Positions 11,090 to 21,256 of a stretch of 64,000 bases of DNA are shown in pieces. The position numbers and the translations under genes are program-made. The notes beneath the pieces are model-generated. The model did no database searches and was not told the DNA's origin. It saw only the letters and a list, made by a program, of their open reading frames with translations. The DNA lies in assembly GCF_963678975.1 (NCBI RefSeq), contig NC_089275.1, forward strand, positions 11,439,682 to 11,503,681. Reading direction: 5' to 3'. Within the stretch, counting starts at the first letter, position 1. Every line of letters begins with the position of its first letter. The stretch is from Dysidea avara. Its lineage: Eukaryota > Porifera > Demospongiae > Dictyoceratida > Dysideidae.

Positions 11090-11410
11090 GGTAGTGTCTC
11101 CCTTGTTGGCTCACAAGTGGAATCTCCGATCACCATTCTCAGAGATACTGGTGCGACGTAGTCTCTGATATTGTAGGGTGCCCTTCCCTTCAGTTCCCAT
11201 TCGGACACGAGAATGACTGTGTTACTACAAGGAGCAGAGTTAGGAACTTTTCGTGTACCACTTCATAAGGTTCACTTGAAGTGTGGTCTAGTGACTGGAG
11301 CTGTAGTTGTCGGAGTGAGACCTTCCTTACCAGTCCAGGGTGTGAGTCTCATACTTGGTAATGACTTAGCTGGAGGACAAGTGGCCAATGTGCCACAAAA
11401 CTCAGTGTCG
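11090..11410 (+). pseudogene. Retropepsin-like aspartic protease, broken
   Basis: The frame continues from gag without a shift. SPITILRDTGAT carries the catalytic D-T-G-A signature near 11144-11155. It is followed by stops at 11159 and 11174 where the family has a short SLI-type strand. Downstream VSLILGNDLAGG (11342-11377) is the flap-distal ILG-N-D motif of Ty3/Gypsy proteases. The spacing is normal for a monomeric retropepsin domain of about 90 residues. The two stops abolish it in this copy. Confidence 0.85.
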
Positions 11411-11527
11411 CCAACTGTTGCAGCAGAGCAAGTCCCAACGAAGGTGTATAGGGTCAGTAACAGTAATTCACAACAGGATGTCAGTAGAGAGCAGATCGGG
11501 CGCGTTAGATGTTTGCCAGGAAAGAAA

Positions 11528-11893
11528 ATGGTAGACAACCAAATTTTCGTAGGGCGGTTACCCAAACACATTTGCAATAGGGACTTGGAAGACATTTTCT
11601 TTCCCTATGGAAAACTGACACGTTGTGAAGTGAAACAAGGAATACGACTAGCTTATGGTTTTGTTGAGTTTGAAAACAGAAGAGATGCTGAGGATGCAAT
11701 ACGTCTGGAGAATGGCAGAGAGATCATGGGTACTATGATAGTTGTGGAATGGTCTAGAGGACACGAGGACAAGAATAGCATACGTGATTATGATCGATAT
11801 GACTGCCGTATTCATGATCGGAATTGTTATGACAGAGGAGGACGAGATCACAGATACTCTCGAAGGAGGTCTTATTCATGGTCACCACCCTGA
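11528..11893 (+). CDS. RRM plus short RS tail: captured SR-splicing-factor-like gene in an LTR element
   Basis: In the same frame as the protease but with its own ATG (MVDNQIFVGRLP). A full RNA-recognition motif follows: RNP2 IFVGRL near residues 5-10, RNP1 LAYGFVEF near 42-49, then NRRDAEDAIRLENGREIMG and IVVEWSRG. The layout matches the first RRM of SRSF4/5/6-type SR proteins. The tail is Arg/Asp/Tyr-rich (RDYDRYD, DRGGRDHRYSRRRSYS) and stops after SWSPP. The next in-frame codons continue HKHHKYR before a second stop, so the tail may once have been longer. No introns are present. The coding frame is uninterrupted from 11213 while upstream gag-pro is broken. It occupies the position of pol. 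An element-encoded RRM of other origin is possible, but the RS tail favours capture of a host mRNA. Confidence 0.8.
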   Translation: MVDNQIFVGRLPKHICNRDLEDIFFPYGKLTRCEVKQGIRLAYGFVEFENRRDAEDAIRLENGREIMGTMIVVEWSRGHEDKNSIRDYDRYDCRIHDRNCYDRGGRDHRYSRRRSYSWSPP

Positions 11894-12057
11894 CATAAGC
11901 ATCACAAATACCGGTGACTGATTGACTTGTGCATTTCACTTAGTTATTAACCTTTTCCATACCTTGCTGGTGTATTTAGGTCTTTTATCATGTAATTTTT
12001 AGACAACTTTAATTTTTATACCCACGTGTGTGTGTATACCTTTGTTGTGTGTAGGGG

Positions 12058-12076
12058 TAGTTTTGTAGGGGGGGAG
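12058..12076 (+). promoter_or_regulatory. Polypurine tract
   Basis: GTAGGGGGGGGAG ends immediately before the 3' LTR (TGTTATGG). This is the expected plus-strand priming site, and it has survived. Confidence 0.75.
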
Positions 12077-12193
12077 TGTTATGGTATGGTGCGCATGCGT
12101 AGAGGGGGCTGAAATAAGAGTAAACCGCTGAGTTTGTCTACTGTGGGTGTTAGTGTGTATCCTTCGTGCCACGCCGAATCCTGTCGCGTAACA
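12077..12193 (+). repeat. 3' LTR
   Basis: Same length and ends as 9419-9535; six substitutions (for example GCTGAAAT for GCTGTAAT, CACGCCG for CAAGCCG). Followed by the CTATG target duplication. Confidence 0.93.
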
Positions 12194-12198
12194 CTATG

Positions 12199-13462
12199 GC
12201 CATATTAAGTATAGCAATTCAGTTTCAGAATGTAGATGATTAGCTTTATTTAATCTTGCTCTGTCATACAGGGTTGAGATTGATAAATCTTGTATATTGC
12301 ATATGAGTAAGTGATAAAGAGAACAACTATATATTGCAGTTTATAAAATTAATGTTTTTAAAACACTTAAAAGAAAATCTCATATCTCATGCCTATGTAA
12401 AACCCTAAATAAGACACACACATATATATACGTATATTGAAAGCAAAAAATATGAGAGCTTAAGTGACACATCATTTTAGCTGCCACTATAAGGACCCTA
12501 GGCTAAAAGGCTGTTACAGTATAGCTGAGCCAGAATGAAGCACAAGTCCATGAATAGCAACTGTGATGCCAAGTATGCAAATATCACCAAAAAACTCAAA
12601 ACTCTATTATCACTATTAAACGGAACATTTTTATTCTTGTAAGCACCATAAATCCTGGTACAGTGTACACAGAGTAATTTCTGTACATGTATTGATGTGC
12701 TACCATTGAGTTCATTTGTTACAACCATTAATGGCATAACTAGCTATGTGTGGATCCTTCAAATGTCATCACTGCTCCCAATTACAGTCGTATAATTCCA
12801 AACTTTATACAATTGAATAATGTATGTCATAGTTGTAATCTGGAGAAGCCAGATATGTAGTTAGTGTGTTATGTATGTAAACACAAAATTAATGTTGTGA
12901 GAGTCTGGCTGATCATTTTGGTTGCTTGCTACAATGTACCATAACACTGGCTTTTACAGCATGATTGTTTGAATGCACATTACTCTTATACTCCATTCCT
13001 TTTGAACCATATCTATTATATTCATAGTAATGCATACATACCAATCCCAGTTATATGTGAACACACCTAATTCATGAGATTGCAGAATTAATTCTGTTGT
13101 ATATAGCTTTAGCAACAAAAAAAATAAAATGTGGGCAGTGTGTCATTTGACACCTTATTGAAAATTGATGTCTTAACAGGAATCAGGAAAATGATTAGAA
13201 TTGTGTATAAGGAAAAGGAGTTTTAAGTTTTCTGTTACTTTCATTTACTATGCACATTGTAGGATTCATTTTTAGGATAGTTGATAGAGTGTCCATCACT
13301 TGTATGGTTCTATATGCTGTTGTGTGTCTTCATGTTTACATACCAGCATGTAGAGCAAATGATATGCTACATAAACAAATGAATATAATATGCTAAATAT
13401 CAAGGACATATAGTCATTGGTACCAGTATACCACGAATGGTTCACACACACACACATATATA
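12199..13462. other. No gene recognised
   Basis: AT-rich intergenic sequence. Short open stretches, for example 12498-12737 minus, lack start context and domain signal. A CA/TA microsatellite (13444-13464) abuts the next element. Confidence 0.45.
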
Positions 13463-13464
13463 TA

Positions 13465-14038
13465 CCGTATAGCTGGTAATTTTCGAAAGGTTTTTATTTT
13501 CGGATATTTCGAAGAGGCCCTTCTCTTCGAAAATAAATTCCCACGTCCGGTTGTTTTTCGAAAATAAATTCCCACAAGTGAAAGCTCGAGTAAAAGCAAC
13601 CGTCCAACTTTCGGCGATTCTTTCGTGTATTCCTTGAGTTTTAGCTCAGTATTGCTGATGATAATGGGTAAACTATATCATTACTGTACCAATAACCAGA
13701 AAACAGGTGATCCAGAATGGGGATTGATGCCGTATGCTCTAGAATCTATGGTAGGATAGCTAGCTATGATCGAGCGTGATCGTGCTAGTGAATTCACTCC
13801 ACCCGAGACTCCCTCAGTCTTCTCTCCAGTGCACAGGAATGGGGATTATTCGTTATTCCATCAGTAAGTCAATTTTCGTCAAGCATTCACGCTTCTTCAT
13901 AAATTGTGACACGAATTTCCGTTTATTTGAAATCCATCCGGACTTCGAAATATGCGCTCTTCGAAATTAAAATCTTTCGAAATTCAGATTTTGCTTCTTG
14001 TGCGAAAATTTCTGTTTCGAAAATAACCCGCTATACGG
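13465..14038. mobile_element. Tc1/mariner-like MITE with TA target site
   Basis: Termini CCGTATAGCTGGTAATTTTC and CCGTATAGCGGGTTATTTTC (right end read as complement) are inverted, each flanked by TA (13463-13464, 14039-14040). Several internal TTTCGAAAATAAATTCCCAC blocks repeat. A 31-codon ATG frame at 13664-13759 (KLYHYCTNNQKTGDPEWGL) looks unlike its AT-rich surroundings and is followed by a possible splice donor, but has no identified relative. Confidence 0.8.
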
Positions 14039-14050
14039 TAAGTGCATAAG

Positions 14051-14100
14051 CAAGAGTTCATAATATTTATATGGGGGTATACAGATATTATGAACTCTTG
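14051..14100. repeat. Hairpin AAGAGTTCATAATAT
   Basis: AAGAGTTCATAATAT and ATATTATGAACTCTT form a 15-bp stem with a 20-base loop just downstream of the tyrosinase 3' end and directly after the MITE. Confidence 0.6.
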
Positions 14101-14245
14101 GTATAAGCTTACTGTGTTTTTACAATCACTTAAATAATAATTATAACAAAGATACAATCTGAAGAGACAGTTACATGTATGCAAATTTTCAGCAGCATAA
14201 TTCTCCATAATACAACTAGAAACAGATGCTTGAAAACACATATTA

Positions 14246-14251
14246 TTTATT
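14246..14251 (-). terminator. Polyadenylation signal AATAAA for tyrosinase
   Basis: AATAAA on the minus strand overlaps the proposed stop codon. Its use depends on the last-exon call. Confidence 0.35.
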
Positions 14252-14387
14252 CAGTGCAAATTGTGTAAATACTAATGCAGAACATGATGAGTCTTATCAG
14301 TAGATGACAGTTGACAATACAGTTAACAGCAGCAGACTGTATCCCAGTGTGGAAATCAGTTGATGCTAAAATCGGATATATCATACA
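14247..14387 (-). CDS. Candidate last exon of tyrosinase with hydrophobic C-terminus
   Basis: Exon 2 ends in phase 0 at a strong donor. The first suitable acceptor that stays open downstream is CCTATTACAG|TGT at 14387. It gives 46 codons, ending in a hydrophobic run (NCHLLIRLIMFCISIYTIC) and TAA at 14249-14247, overlapping AATAAA. A C-terminal membrane segment is what a TYR-type protein needs, and the total would be 564 residues. The pyrimidine tract is poor, and a different exon further on cannot be excluded. Confidence 0.4.
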   Translation of the reverse strand, partial: CMIYPILASTDFHTGIQSAAVNCIVNCHLLIRLIMFCISIYTICTE

Positions 14388-16259
14388 CTGTAATAGGCAC
14401 TTATTAATTTATACATAATACTGTAGAGCTACATATGCATGTGGTGTACTGTATACAATGCATGGTCTTGCAGGAATAAATGCTTGAAATAATTGTGTAT
14501 ACAAGTATGTATTGTTACAGTATTATATGTATGTGTACATTATCCCACAGGTACTTACCATTCCATGAATAGTTATAGAGCCACTAGTACTTGTAGTTGT
14601 ATGGGCATACATGTAACCCAATGAGGTTGCCCGTTGGTTCATATCTCTGTTTGTAATAGCAGGGAAGAATGGTACCAGGTGTTCATCAATGTTATGGCCA
14701 GGATTCACAACATAGGTAAATGTATTAGGCTCATAGCTAGGGAAGTTATCGTCAGAGTATGTATCAAGCCATTCTTCATAGAGACGATCAACATTGCAGT
14801 GGTGCAAATAAAATATAGGATCATTGCTGGATATTGGGACTCCAAGCATTGTGCCTCCTACATAGATGTGCACCCTGTTGTGGAGTTCAGTAATTCTAAA
14901 GCCGCCAGAAAAGTCTGGACACACATTTGGATCTCGTGGAACTAAATACTCAAAGCCCTCCAGAGAATTTCTAAATCCCATGTTGGTGTCATTAATGCTG
15001 AATGGGTGATTGTCATAAGATCGCTGTCTCAGTGCTATTGTGAAGTCTTGCCTGCTTGGCAGCATCTTTTGAACACGACACTGCACACCAGTAGTCCCAC
15101 CAATACATCTTTCAATTGGACCAGTGGGTATGCTTGGATTACACACCTGGTTTTGTGCATTGCATACAATTTCTTGACTGTTCGTACATATGGTAGTCCA
15201 GTTAGAAAAGGGGCCATTGACTGGAGCTTCAACAGTGTTGTTATCTGCTGGTGGTTCAGCAAAAATGCCACAATTACTGGTACCCATTAAGTCCCATATA
15301 TCATCTCTTGTTTCCTTATCAGTCCAATCCCAGTAAGGCAAGCCAAATGTAGGATCATTCAAAACTCGTTGCATTTCCGTCTCTACAAACAGGATGTATC
15401 CTCTATGCCAGGTTGGAAAAGCTGGACCTTCATGAGCAAAATTAGGAACAGGACATGGATTCTTTTCATTACAAAACTGTGATATGATTGAAGTGTTATC
15501 ACAGCAGTTAATTTCTTCATCTCTGATGGCGTTGAAATGAAAAGACACAAATATGTCAAAGAGAGAAATTTCAGCAAATGATTCACTAGGAACAGTGGTG
15601 ACTGGTTGTATAATTGGCACCGTATACCCAGAGGCAGTGTTTCTTTTGATTGCTTGCAGTACTCGTACAACTTTGTCTAGTTCAGTGTCATTAAGGGTTA
15701 ATACATTTCTTCTAACCACTAGTAATGGTTGAGAACAGTTTTCACCAGTGTAACCACGTTTACAATCCATACAGTTGTATCCAGCATAGTTCCCATAGCA
15801 TGTGCATGCTCGCTGAAATATTTGGTTTGGCCATTTATACCTAAAATCGGTGTTGTTGGTGCCAGGCCTACTCTTCAGGAATTGTTGTGCCATACAATAT
15901 TTGCTACCAGCATTGCCCCCATTTTCACAAGGGTCTACAGCTTCAGTTGTAATGTTAATACATATTCCCCTTGTAGTCCCTCCACAGACTCCAAGTGCAG
16001 TTTCTGGACAACATTCAAAATCAAAGACTGCTTTGTCTAGAGTGCATTCCTTTGGCAGTGGCTGTCCAAAGCTTCAAAGTAAAAATAGTTGAAAAGTTAA
16101 CATTGTCATTGATATGTGCATTCAATGCAACAAAAGTACGCAATGCCTAAATTTACAAGTGTACACATGTGTATAATGGTAAACTGTAAAAACATAAGGA
16201 TTAATTATATAGATGTACCTTAATGAGAAAGTAGCAGTCACAAAAACTAGCCAGAGCAT
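14247..16259 (-). CDS. Membrane-type tyrosinase (type-3 copper oxidase)
   Basis: Exon 1 (16259-16219) encodes a signal-peptide start, MLWLVFVTATFSL, and ends at AAG|GTACAT. Exon 2 (16071-14559) is entered after TTTGAAG and ends at ATG|GTAAGTAC; together they give 518 residues. Next come a Cys-rich region (ECTLDKAVFDFECCPETALG) and an EGF-like stretch (ACTCYGNYAGYNCMDCKRGY). The catalytic domain has copper A His192, His227 and His236 (FAHEGPAFPTWHRGY) and copper B His411, His415 and His437 or 438 (LHNRVH, DPIFYLHHCNVDR). All six ligands are present. The layout follows vertebrate tyrosinase, which oxidises monophenols and o-diphenols toward melanin in a membrane compartment. Whether the product here is melanin, cross-linked protein or defence quinones is unknown. 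Confidence 0.9.
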
Positions 16260-16308
16260 CTTTGGTATTCCTACTTCAATACTATGGACATTCGTACCTT
16301 ACTCCCTT

Positions 16309-16317
16309 CTTATATAG
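16309..16317 (-). promoter_or_regulatory. TATA box of tyrosinase gene
   Basis: CTATATAAG on the minus strand lies about 50 bases upstream of the ATG at 16259, allowing a 20-30-base leader. A second TATATAAGG lies about 40 bases further upstream (16349-16357). The spacing makes the proximal one more likely. Confidence 0.5.
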
Positions 16318-16359
16318 CTGCCTGATTAGAAGCGGAATTGTAGAATGCCTTATATAGCT

Positions 16360-17160
16360 ACAATGTATGTAATGTATGTGTACTTTAATACTGTGTGATT
16401 CATATAATCTAACTCCCACTAGATGACATTAAATCATACAGGAAATGGTTATTATTCCTGCAAACATTCAAGTTGTTACACAACTATTGCCACACCAGCT
16501 CACAATATTTGTAATCGGACCCCTCATGGCAACCAAATGCATATACAGTGAGGGGGCAGTCATTTTTCCCTTCACTCATGTAAAAAGATAGTGGCTGCAT
16601 ATGAATTACATACATATAGCTACATTATAAAAAGAGATAGTGTTATATAGCTGTATAGCCACAAGTATATAAAGTAAAAATGTATGTGCTAGACCTAATT
16701 GTAAAAGTAAACGCTTTGCAAACATTGTAAAATACTATATAATTGTAAAACACTGCGCTTTGAAAAATAGGTACTTAGGTACAGGTCTTGTTACTAGCAT
16801 TAAATAATTTCACAGGAAAAAAAATCACTTTTCATGACAAGCATAAGATCAGTCTTCGTTGAATTTACCATATAAAACCTGGTGTAAGTGGTGTACTGTG
16901 GCAATGGTGTGGTTAACATATTCCTCACTCTATCTGCTCCACACCATGTACATTGCACATTTCCTTTTAAATGGCATAAACTTCATGTACTCATAAAAGA
17001 AAACACATGTGACATTAGATGTCTCTCCTGTCCTGGTTGACAGTGATATGCACACAAACACAATTATAGTTGTACTTTTTGCATTTAGTCTGCCTGACAC
17101 TACATGGACTGACCGTATCATATATACACCATTCTAGGCATAGGAAAGTTACATTTAACA
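16360..17160. other. Upstream region of tyrosinase, no gene recognised
   Basis: AT-rich intergenic sequence. It may contain tyrosinase control sites, but no motif can be defended. Confidence 0.4.
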
Positions 17161-17460
17161 TGGACACATACATGTAGATCTTGGAACCCACTCTGCATGT
17201 GTGGCTTTTCAGGTGCTTGCCTAGGCTGCAAGCTGTCTGTGAATCTCAGAGATTTTTCTCTGCATTCAAAGAGTTTTAGTATAGACTTTTGACTCACTGC
17301 TACACATGCTTTCAGTGGCATTCCATAGTGGGATAGCGACTAATAAACATCATGCACCTTTCTTGAAGTCCCATGAAATGTCTGTCAACATCCAGGGCAT
17401 GCCATGGAAATAATTGTGCTCAGTACTACTTCATAATATGTCAAAGAAGTGTTAAAAATA
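17161..17460. repeat. Dispersed repeat, copy 1
   Basis: CTCAGAGATTTTTCTCTRCATTC, AAAGAGTTTTAGTATAGACT, GGCATTCCATAGTGGGATAGCG and CCAGGGCATGCCATGGAA recur in order at 19226-19440. A weaker copy lies at 26040-26165 (GCTGTCTGTGAATC, GTTTCTGACTCCCTTCTACAC). Confidence 0.7.
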
Positions 17461-17689
17461 CTTATTTATTTATTAAGGCTCACCTGAAGGTTTTTAGGAC
17501 TCCTGGTCCTACAGCCTGTTTAAAGTTGTTGCAGAAAGTATGTTTGAAAAGATGGAGAAAGGAGAAAAAATCCATGACTGGACCAGGGCAGCCTCGAACC
17601 TGCAGCCATTTGATTAATGTTCGAATGCTTACAGGAGTCTGCCAGGCAGTCAGGATGTCTTCTCCTTGTTAATTTCAAGTATTTGTATT
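17461..17689 (-). repeat. tRNA-derived SINE, family A (best copy, minus)
   Basis: Read on the minus strand: AAGGAGAAGACATCCTGACT, CTGGCAGACTCCTGTAAGC, then the B-box GGTTCGAGGCT within GGCTGCAGGTTCGAGGCTGC, an anonymous body, GGACCAGGAGTCC and a TAAATAAATAAG tail. The hAT element at 17690 inserted directly at its 5' end, splitting off the TTTGTATT duplication. Confidence 0.8.
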
Positions 17690-19056
17690 TAGAGGTGTAC
17701 CGATAATCGGATCGGCTGTAATATCGGCCACCGATACGGTAATTTTTACCAATATCGGTATCGGTACAAAACAGTTGGAGGACCGAATCGCTACCGATAT
17801 TTATACAGGAAATAGTTTGTACATAAACGGATTGTGCATTAGTTTTCTACGTTATTCATGTGACTCTTTAGTGCCAGTGGCATATTGTTCCGCTACGCTA
17901 CGAGAAGCCATATAAATACACGCGATTCAAAGGTCTAGTGTTAGTTGCTACAAAGCTTATTACAGTCTTTACAAATGAAGCAGTTATAGAGTAAGGTAAA
18001 TGAGGGTAATTCCGGACACTCTTTGATAAAATCAATCTAACATTGGACTCACAACGAGTTAAGACAAACTCTAGGAATCGTTGTAAAGCCTATCTTATGG
18101 TGCATCTGCAGTACAAGTTTCGTTTCGATACGATGAACTGCTGAGGAGTTATGAACCAAAATTTAACAGCGTGTAAAAATGCAACGTGCGGCTAATTCCG
18201 GACACTTCGAAAAACAAGCAAGTAGAGCCTTCCACAGGTTACCAACTCTCTTTTACAAGTATGCAGACTAAAGTACCACTCATCTGCAGCTTATAAATCA
18301 AGTAGAAAGTTCATACCATTTGGGAGAAAGCAGCAGTGCGTATTTTTAAAAGTTTATGTAATTCGCGAATATTCTCTTTGTATTTCAACCGAACAGCTGC
18401 TGATAAATCGACTGCCACTCCGCCTGTGCTGCATGGATTCTTACGGTTTTTGGTGTGCAATTAGCTGAGGGTGTGGTCTTTCTATAAATCTTTGAAAATC
18501 GAAAACATGAGCTGACAGGTTAGATTAACATTTTCAAAGTTTATATTGAACAAAATTACCCGTGATTGCGCTACAAATTCGCGTCAAACTTCGCAATGGA
18601 ATAACGGATTCGCTTCAATTTTGGTTTGTAGATAGGCCATAGGCTACTGCATTAGCATACCAAATTATAGGCCGAGGGATTCTACCATTGTTGAGAACGA
18701 TCTAAGTGTCCGGAATTAGCAGCTGTCCGGAATTACCCGCACTTACCTTACCTTGTAATAAAAAGAAGAGTCACAGGATAACCAAGAAAATTTGCTGTAC
18801 CAGCTTTCTCACAAGCCATTAGAATGCGGAAATATTCGTTTAAGGTTTCATGGGAGTATACATAAAAATGTTGTGTGGGTGCCTGATTGTACAATAGAAA
18901 CCCAAGATGTATACCACCACAGGAAGAGTATAGCAATGAATACATGCACATAATTGTAGGTAAATGTACACTTTTAACTATAATGCAAATATCGGATCGA
19001 CTATCGGTTATCGGCTTCTTTTGGTGGCATCAATATCGGATATCGGTACACCTCTA
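17690..19056. mobile_element. Non-autonomous hAT transposon with exact 8-bp TSD
   Basis: TAGAGGTGTACCGATAATCG and, at the right, CGGATATCGGTACACCTCTA are complementary termini of a hAT type with ATCGG-rich subterminal repeats. TTTGTATT is duplicated exactly at 17682-17689 and 19057-19064. The interior lacks a transposase frame and is largely filled by the nested element at 17994-18748. Confidence 0.9.
17994..18748. mobile_element. MITE nested in the hAT element (TA target)
   Basis: Termini AGGTAAATGAGGGTAATTCC and, right, GGAATTACCCGCACTTACCT are inverted and followed inside by repeated TAATTCCGGACACTT. Each end is flanked by TA (17992-17993, 18749-18750), which fits Tc1/mariner-type insertion. 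No ORF. It is younger than the host hAT element. Confidence 0.75.
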
Positions 19057-19135
19057 TTTGTATTCATATATATACATAAGAACCTTAGAGAGCGACTTTA
19101 TTATCTCAAAGTACCTCAAGTGAAACCAAGTGGAC

Positions 19136-19225
19136 ATTATTTTATTTATTAATACTTTACAGCACAAGTGTCTGTAGGACTCTTGGTCCTACAGCCTGTT
19201 TAAAGTTGTTACAGAGAGTATAGGA
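19136..19225 (-). repeat. SINE family A, 3' fragment (minus)
   Basis: TTATTTATTAATACTTTACAGCACAAGTGT and TTGGTCCTACAGCCTGTTTAAAGTTGTTACAGA match the tail half of 826-1000. The tRNA-like half is replaced by the 19226 repeat. Confidence 0.75.
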
Positions 19226-19440
19226 TCTCAGAGATTTTTCTCTACATTCAAAGAGTTTTAGTATAGACTTTTGACTCCCTGCTACACATGTTTTCAGTAG
19301 CATTCCATAGTGGGATAGCGACTAATAAACATCACCTCAGACACCTCTCTTGAAGTCCCATGAAATGTCCAGGGCATGCCATGGAAGTAATTGTGCTCAG
19401 CACTATTTCATGAGATGTCGAAGAAATGCTGTACACAGAA
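19226..19440. repeat. Dispersed repeat, copy 2
   Basis: Parallel to 17218-17450. Each copy is adjacent to a SINE-A piece, so the pair may be a segmental duplication interrupted by the hAT element. Confidence 0.7.
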
Positions 19441-19651
19441 TATGCAGACTTGTACATTTAAAGGCATTTACCTACAGTATGCAAGAAATGCAAAATAATA
19501 TTATGTGTTGCATATAACTGCTCACATTATAGACTATGTAACTAATGGCTAAGTAATGTCATCTGTATCTTTTTAATGAACAGTTTTTAGAGTAGTGAGT
19601 GTGAAAATGATAAAGTAAATTTATGTAGTCTAGCTCTTTATGATTCATAAA

Positions 19652-19898
19652 GATGACTTTGGGATTCTATGTCTCTGCTTAACAACAATGACATGGCAAC
19701 TACATAGCCAAACAACACTGCTATTTGTGATGTTTTCCTGCTTAAAATTACAATATGAAATCACTCAACCCACATTAATTTAATCATTGTTTGTGTAACC
19801 TTTGTTGAGTGGGTGGATTAGAATATAAGGAAATAGCAGTGTTGTTTGGCCATGCAGTTGCCATTCACTGTTGTTAAGCAAAGACAAAATCATCTTTC
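19652..19898. repeat. MITE with about 75-bp terminal inverted repeats
   Basis: AAGATGACTTTGGGATTC, TGCTTAACAACAATGACATGGCAACTRCATAGCCAAACAACACTGCTATTT on the left is answered by AAATAGCAGTGTTGTTTGGCCATGCAGTTGCCATTCACTGTTGTTAAGC and AAAATCATCTT on the right (segments listed separately in register). No ORF. Confidence 0.75.
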
Positions 19899-19899
19899 C

Positions 19900-21250
19900 A
19901 GGTTGCATGTGTTTGGGCTTCACAATATAACCAATCAAGCTATATAATGTGTTGCTGTAAGCTTACTGTTGATGGCCACTGCATGCTGACATGATCTGCC
20001 ATTAAATATAAAGGTAATGAATTGAAGATGAATTAGTTCATTATTGAGATAAATTCAAATGTTGCAAAGTACAGTTACTAGCTATAAATGGACTGCTTTA
20101 TGACACAGTCACTAATCTAAAATATTACTACCTCAATTACATTTCATTTATTGAACCCGTGATTATTATATACTTGCACAGGGCTTGCATATGCGGCTTT
20201 TATGTACAAGTGCATGTATACATCACATACAGCCTTAACATTTAAACTCAATGCTAGTGGCCAGCATAGCTGATATACATATACTAGAGAGAGGTACATG
20301 CATCATGTAGCTACCTACAATGTATAATAATAAGCTTGCACACTGTATATATATGTCACTAGCTATAACACAAGAAGCCAATAACTATAGCAGTAGATAA
20401 AAATGTATAATATTTCATATGCTTAAAATTGGAAACCTCTCATCAAATTAAATTAACTTTAATGGAACATACAGTACTGCAATAATATTGCTTCACACCA
20501 TTTCCTATCCCTTGGTGGCTACAAACAATTGCTATACGCACTGAAGAGTTTTTGCTCAGGTAACAATAATTATATTTTTGCACCTCAGCATTGTATTCGC
20601 ATATGGTGACTGGACATGATTATGTACGGAAATAATCAGGAAATGAATAAAATAATGATGATGCAATATGTAATATCCCCATATCGCAATAATCATCACC
20701 CACACAAGACAGTGTGTCTATCACTGACAAAATAAAATATTGAAATTACACATCAGGATAGTGTGGGTGATCAGAAATTATTTTAATCATATACAGTGTA
20801 AGTGTGCTATAGTATACAAATCAAGGATTTTCCTCATTCACAGTGCTTCAATGTTGTACCTGGCCATACTGTCTTGTCTCTCTCATCGGTGTAACAGTTA
20901 GGCAGCAGTGTGCTGTAGAGAATCCTATAGGTGCAAAGTATACAAATATATATTGTCAAGTCCCTTATATGTGTGTATACCAAGGGCTATACTACACTAG
21001 AAATTAATGAATTGTGAAATTTGATTTTCTAATAAGAATCTTACCATTTTACACTAATGAAAAGAGCAGTATTAGTTAGTTTTATTTATGCTGTAAGTGC
21101 TATTTTGATGGGACCCTCTTATCAAATGGATTACACAAAGCTCCTACTTTCAAGCGTCCACATATTTACAAGTTCTACTGTAGACTGATTTACTGGTAAT
21201 TGCTATTCATACATATATATAATATGTTTAATATGAAAATTAGTGTGGTA
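19900..21250. other. No gene recognised
   Basis: AT-rich. A short inverted pair, AATCATCACCCACACAAGAC near 20690 and GTGTGGGTGATCAGAAATT near 20765, suggests one more small MITE. Otherwise nothing is supported. Confidence 0.4.
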
Positions 21251-21256
21251 AAATTC

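Larger units (their letters stand above)
9419..12193 (+). mobile_element. LTR retrotransposon with gag-pro and a captured RRM/RS gene
   Basis: Two 117-bp LTRs (9419-9535, 12077-12193; 6 mismatches) bounded by TGTTA...TAACA and an exact 5-bp duplication CTATG (9414-9418, 12194-12198) define a complete insertion of 2775 bp. Order: 5' LTR, tRNA-Pro-like primer site, gag with capsid and CCHC knuckle, aspartic protease, RRM plus RS-like tail, purine tract, 3' LTR. No reverse transcriptase, RNase H or integrase is present, so it needed a helper element to move. Gag is interrupted by a frameshift near 9905 and a stop at 10157; protease has stops at 11159 and 11174, so this copy is dead. Confidence 0.9.

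Noticed and set aside
11272..11939. Minus-strand frames opposite protease and RRM
   Set aside because: Shadows of the plus-strand coding region.
7595..12193. Single large Ty3 element joining the integrase remnant to the gag-pro element
   Set aside because: Integrase lies upstream of the 5' LTR and is separated by SINEs and a hAT MITE; LTRs and TSD define the other element by themselves.
14634..16092. Plus-strand frames of 80-103 codons
   Set aside because: Antisense shadows of the tyrosinase exon.
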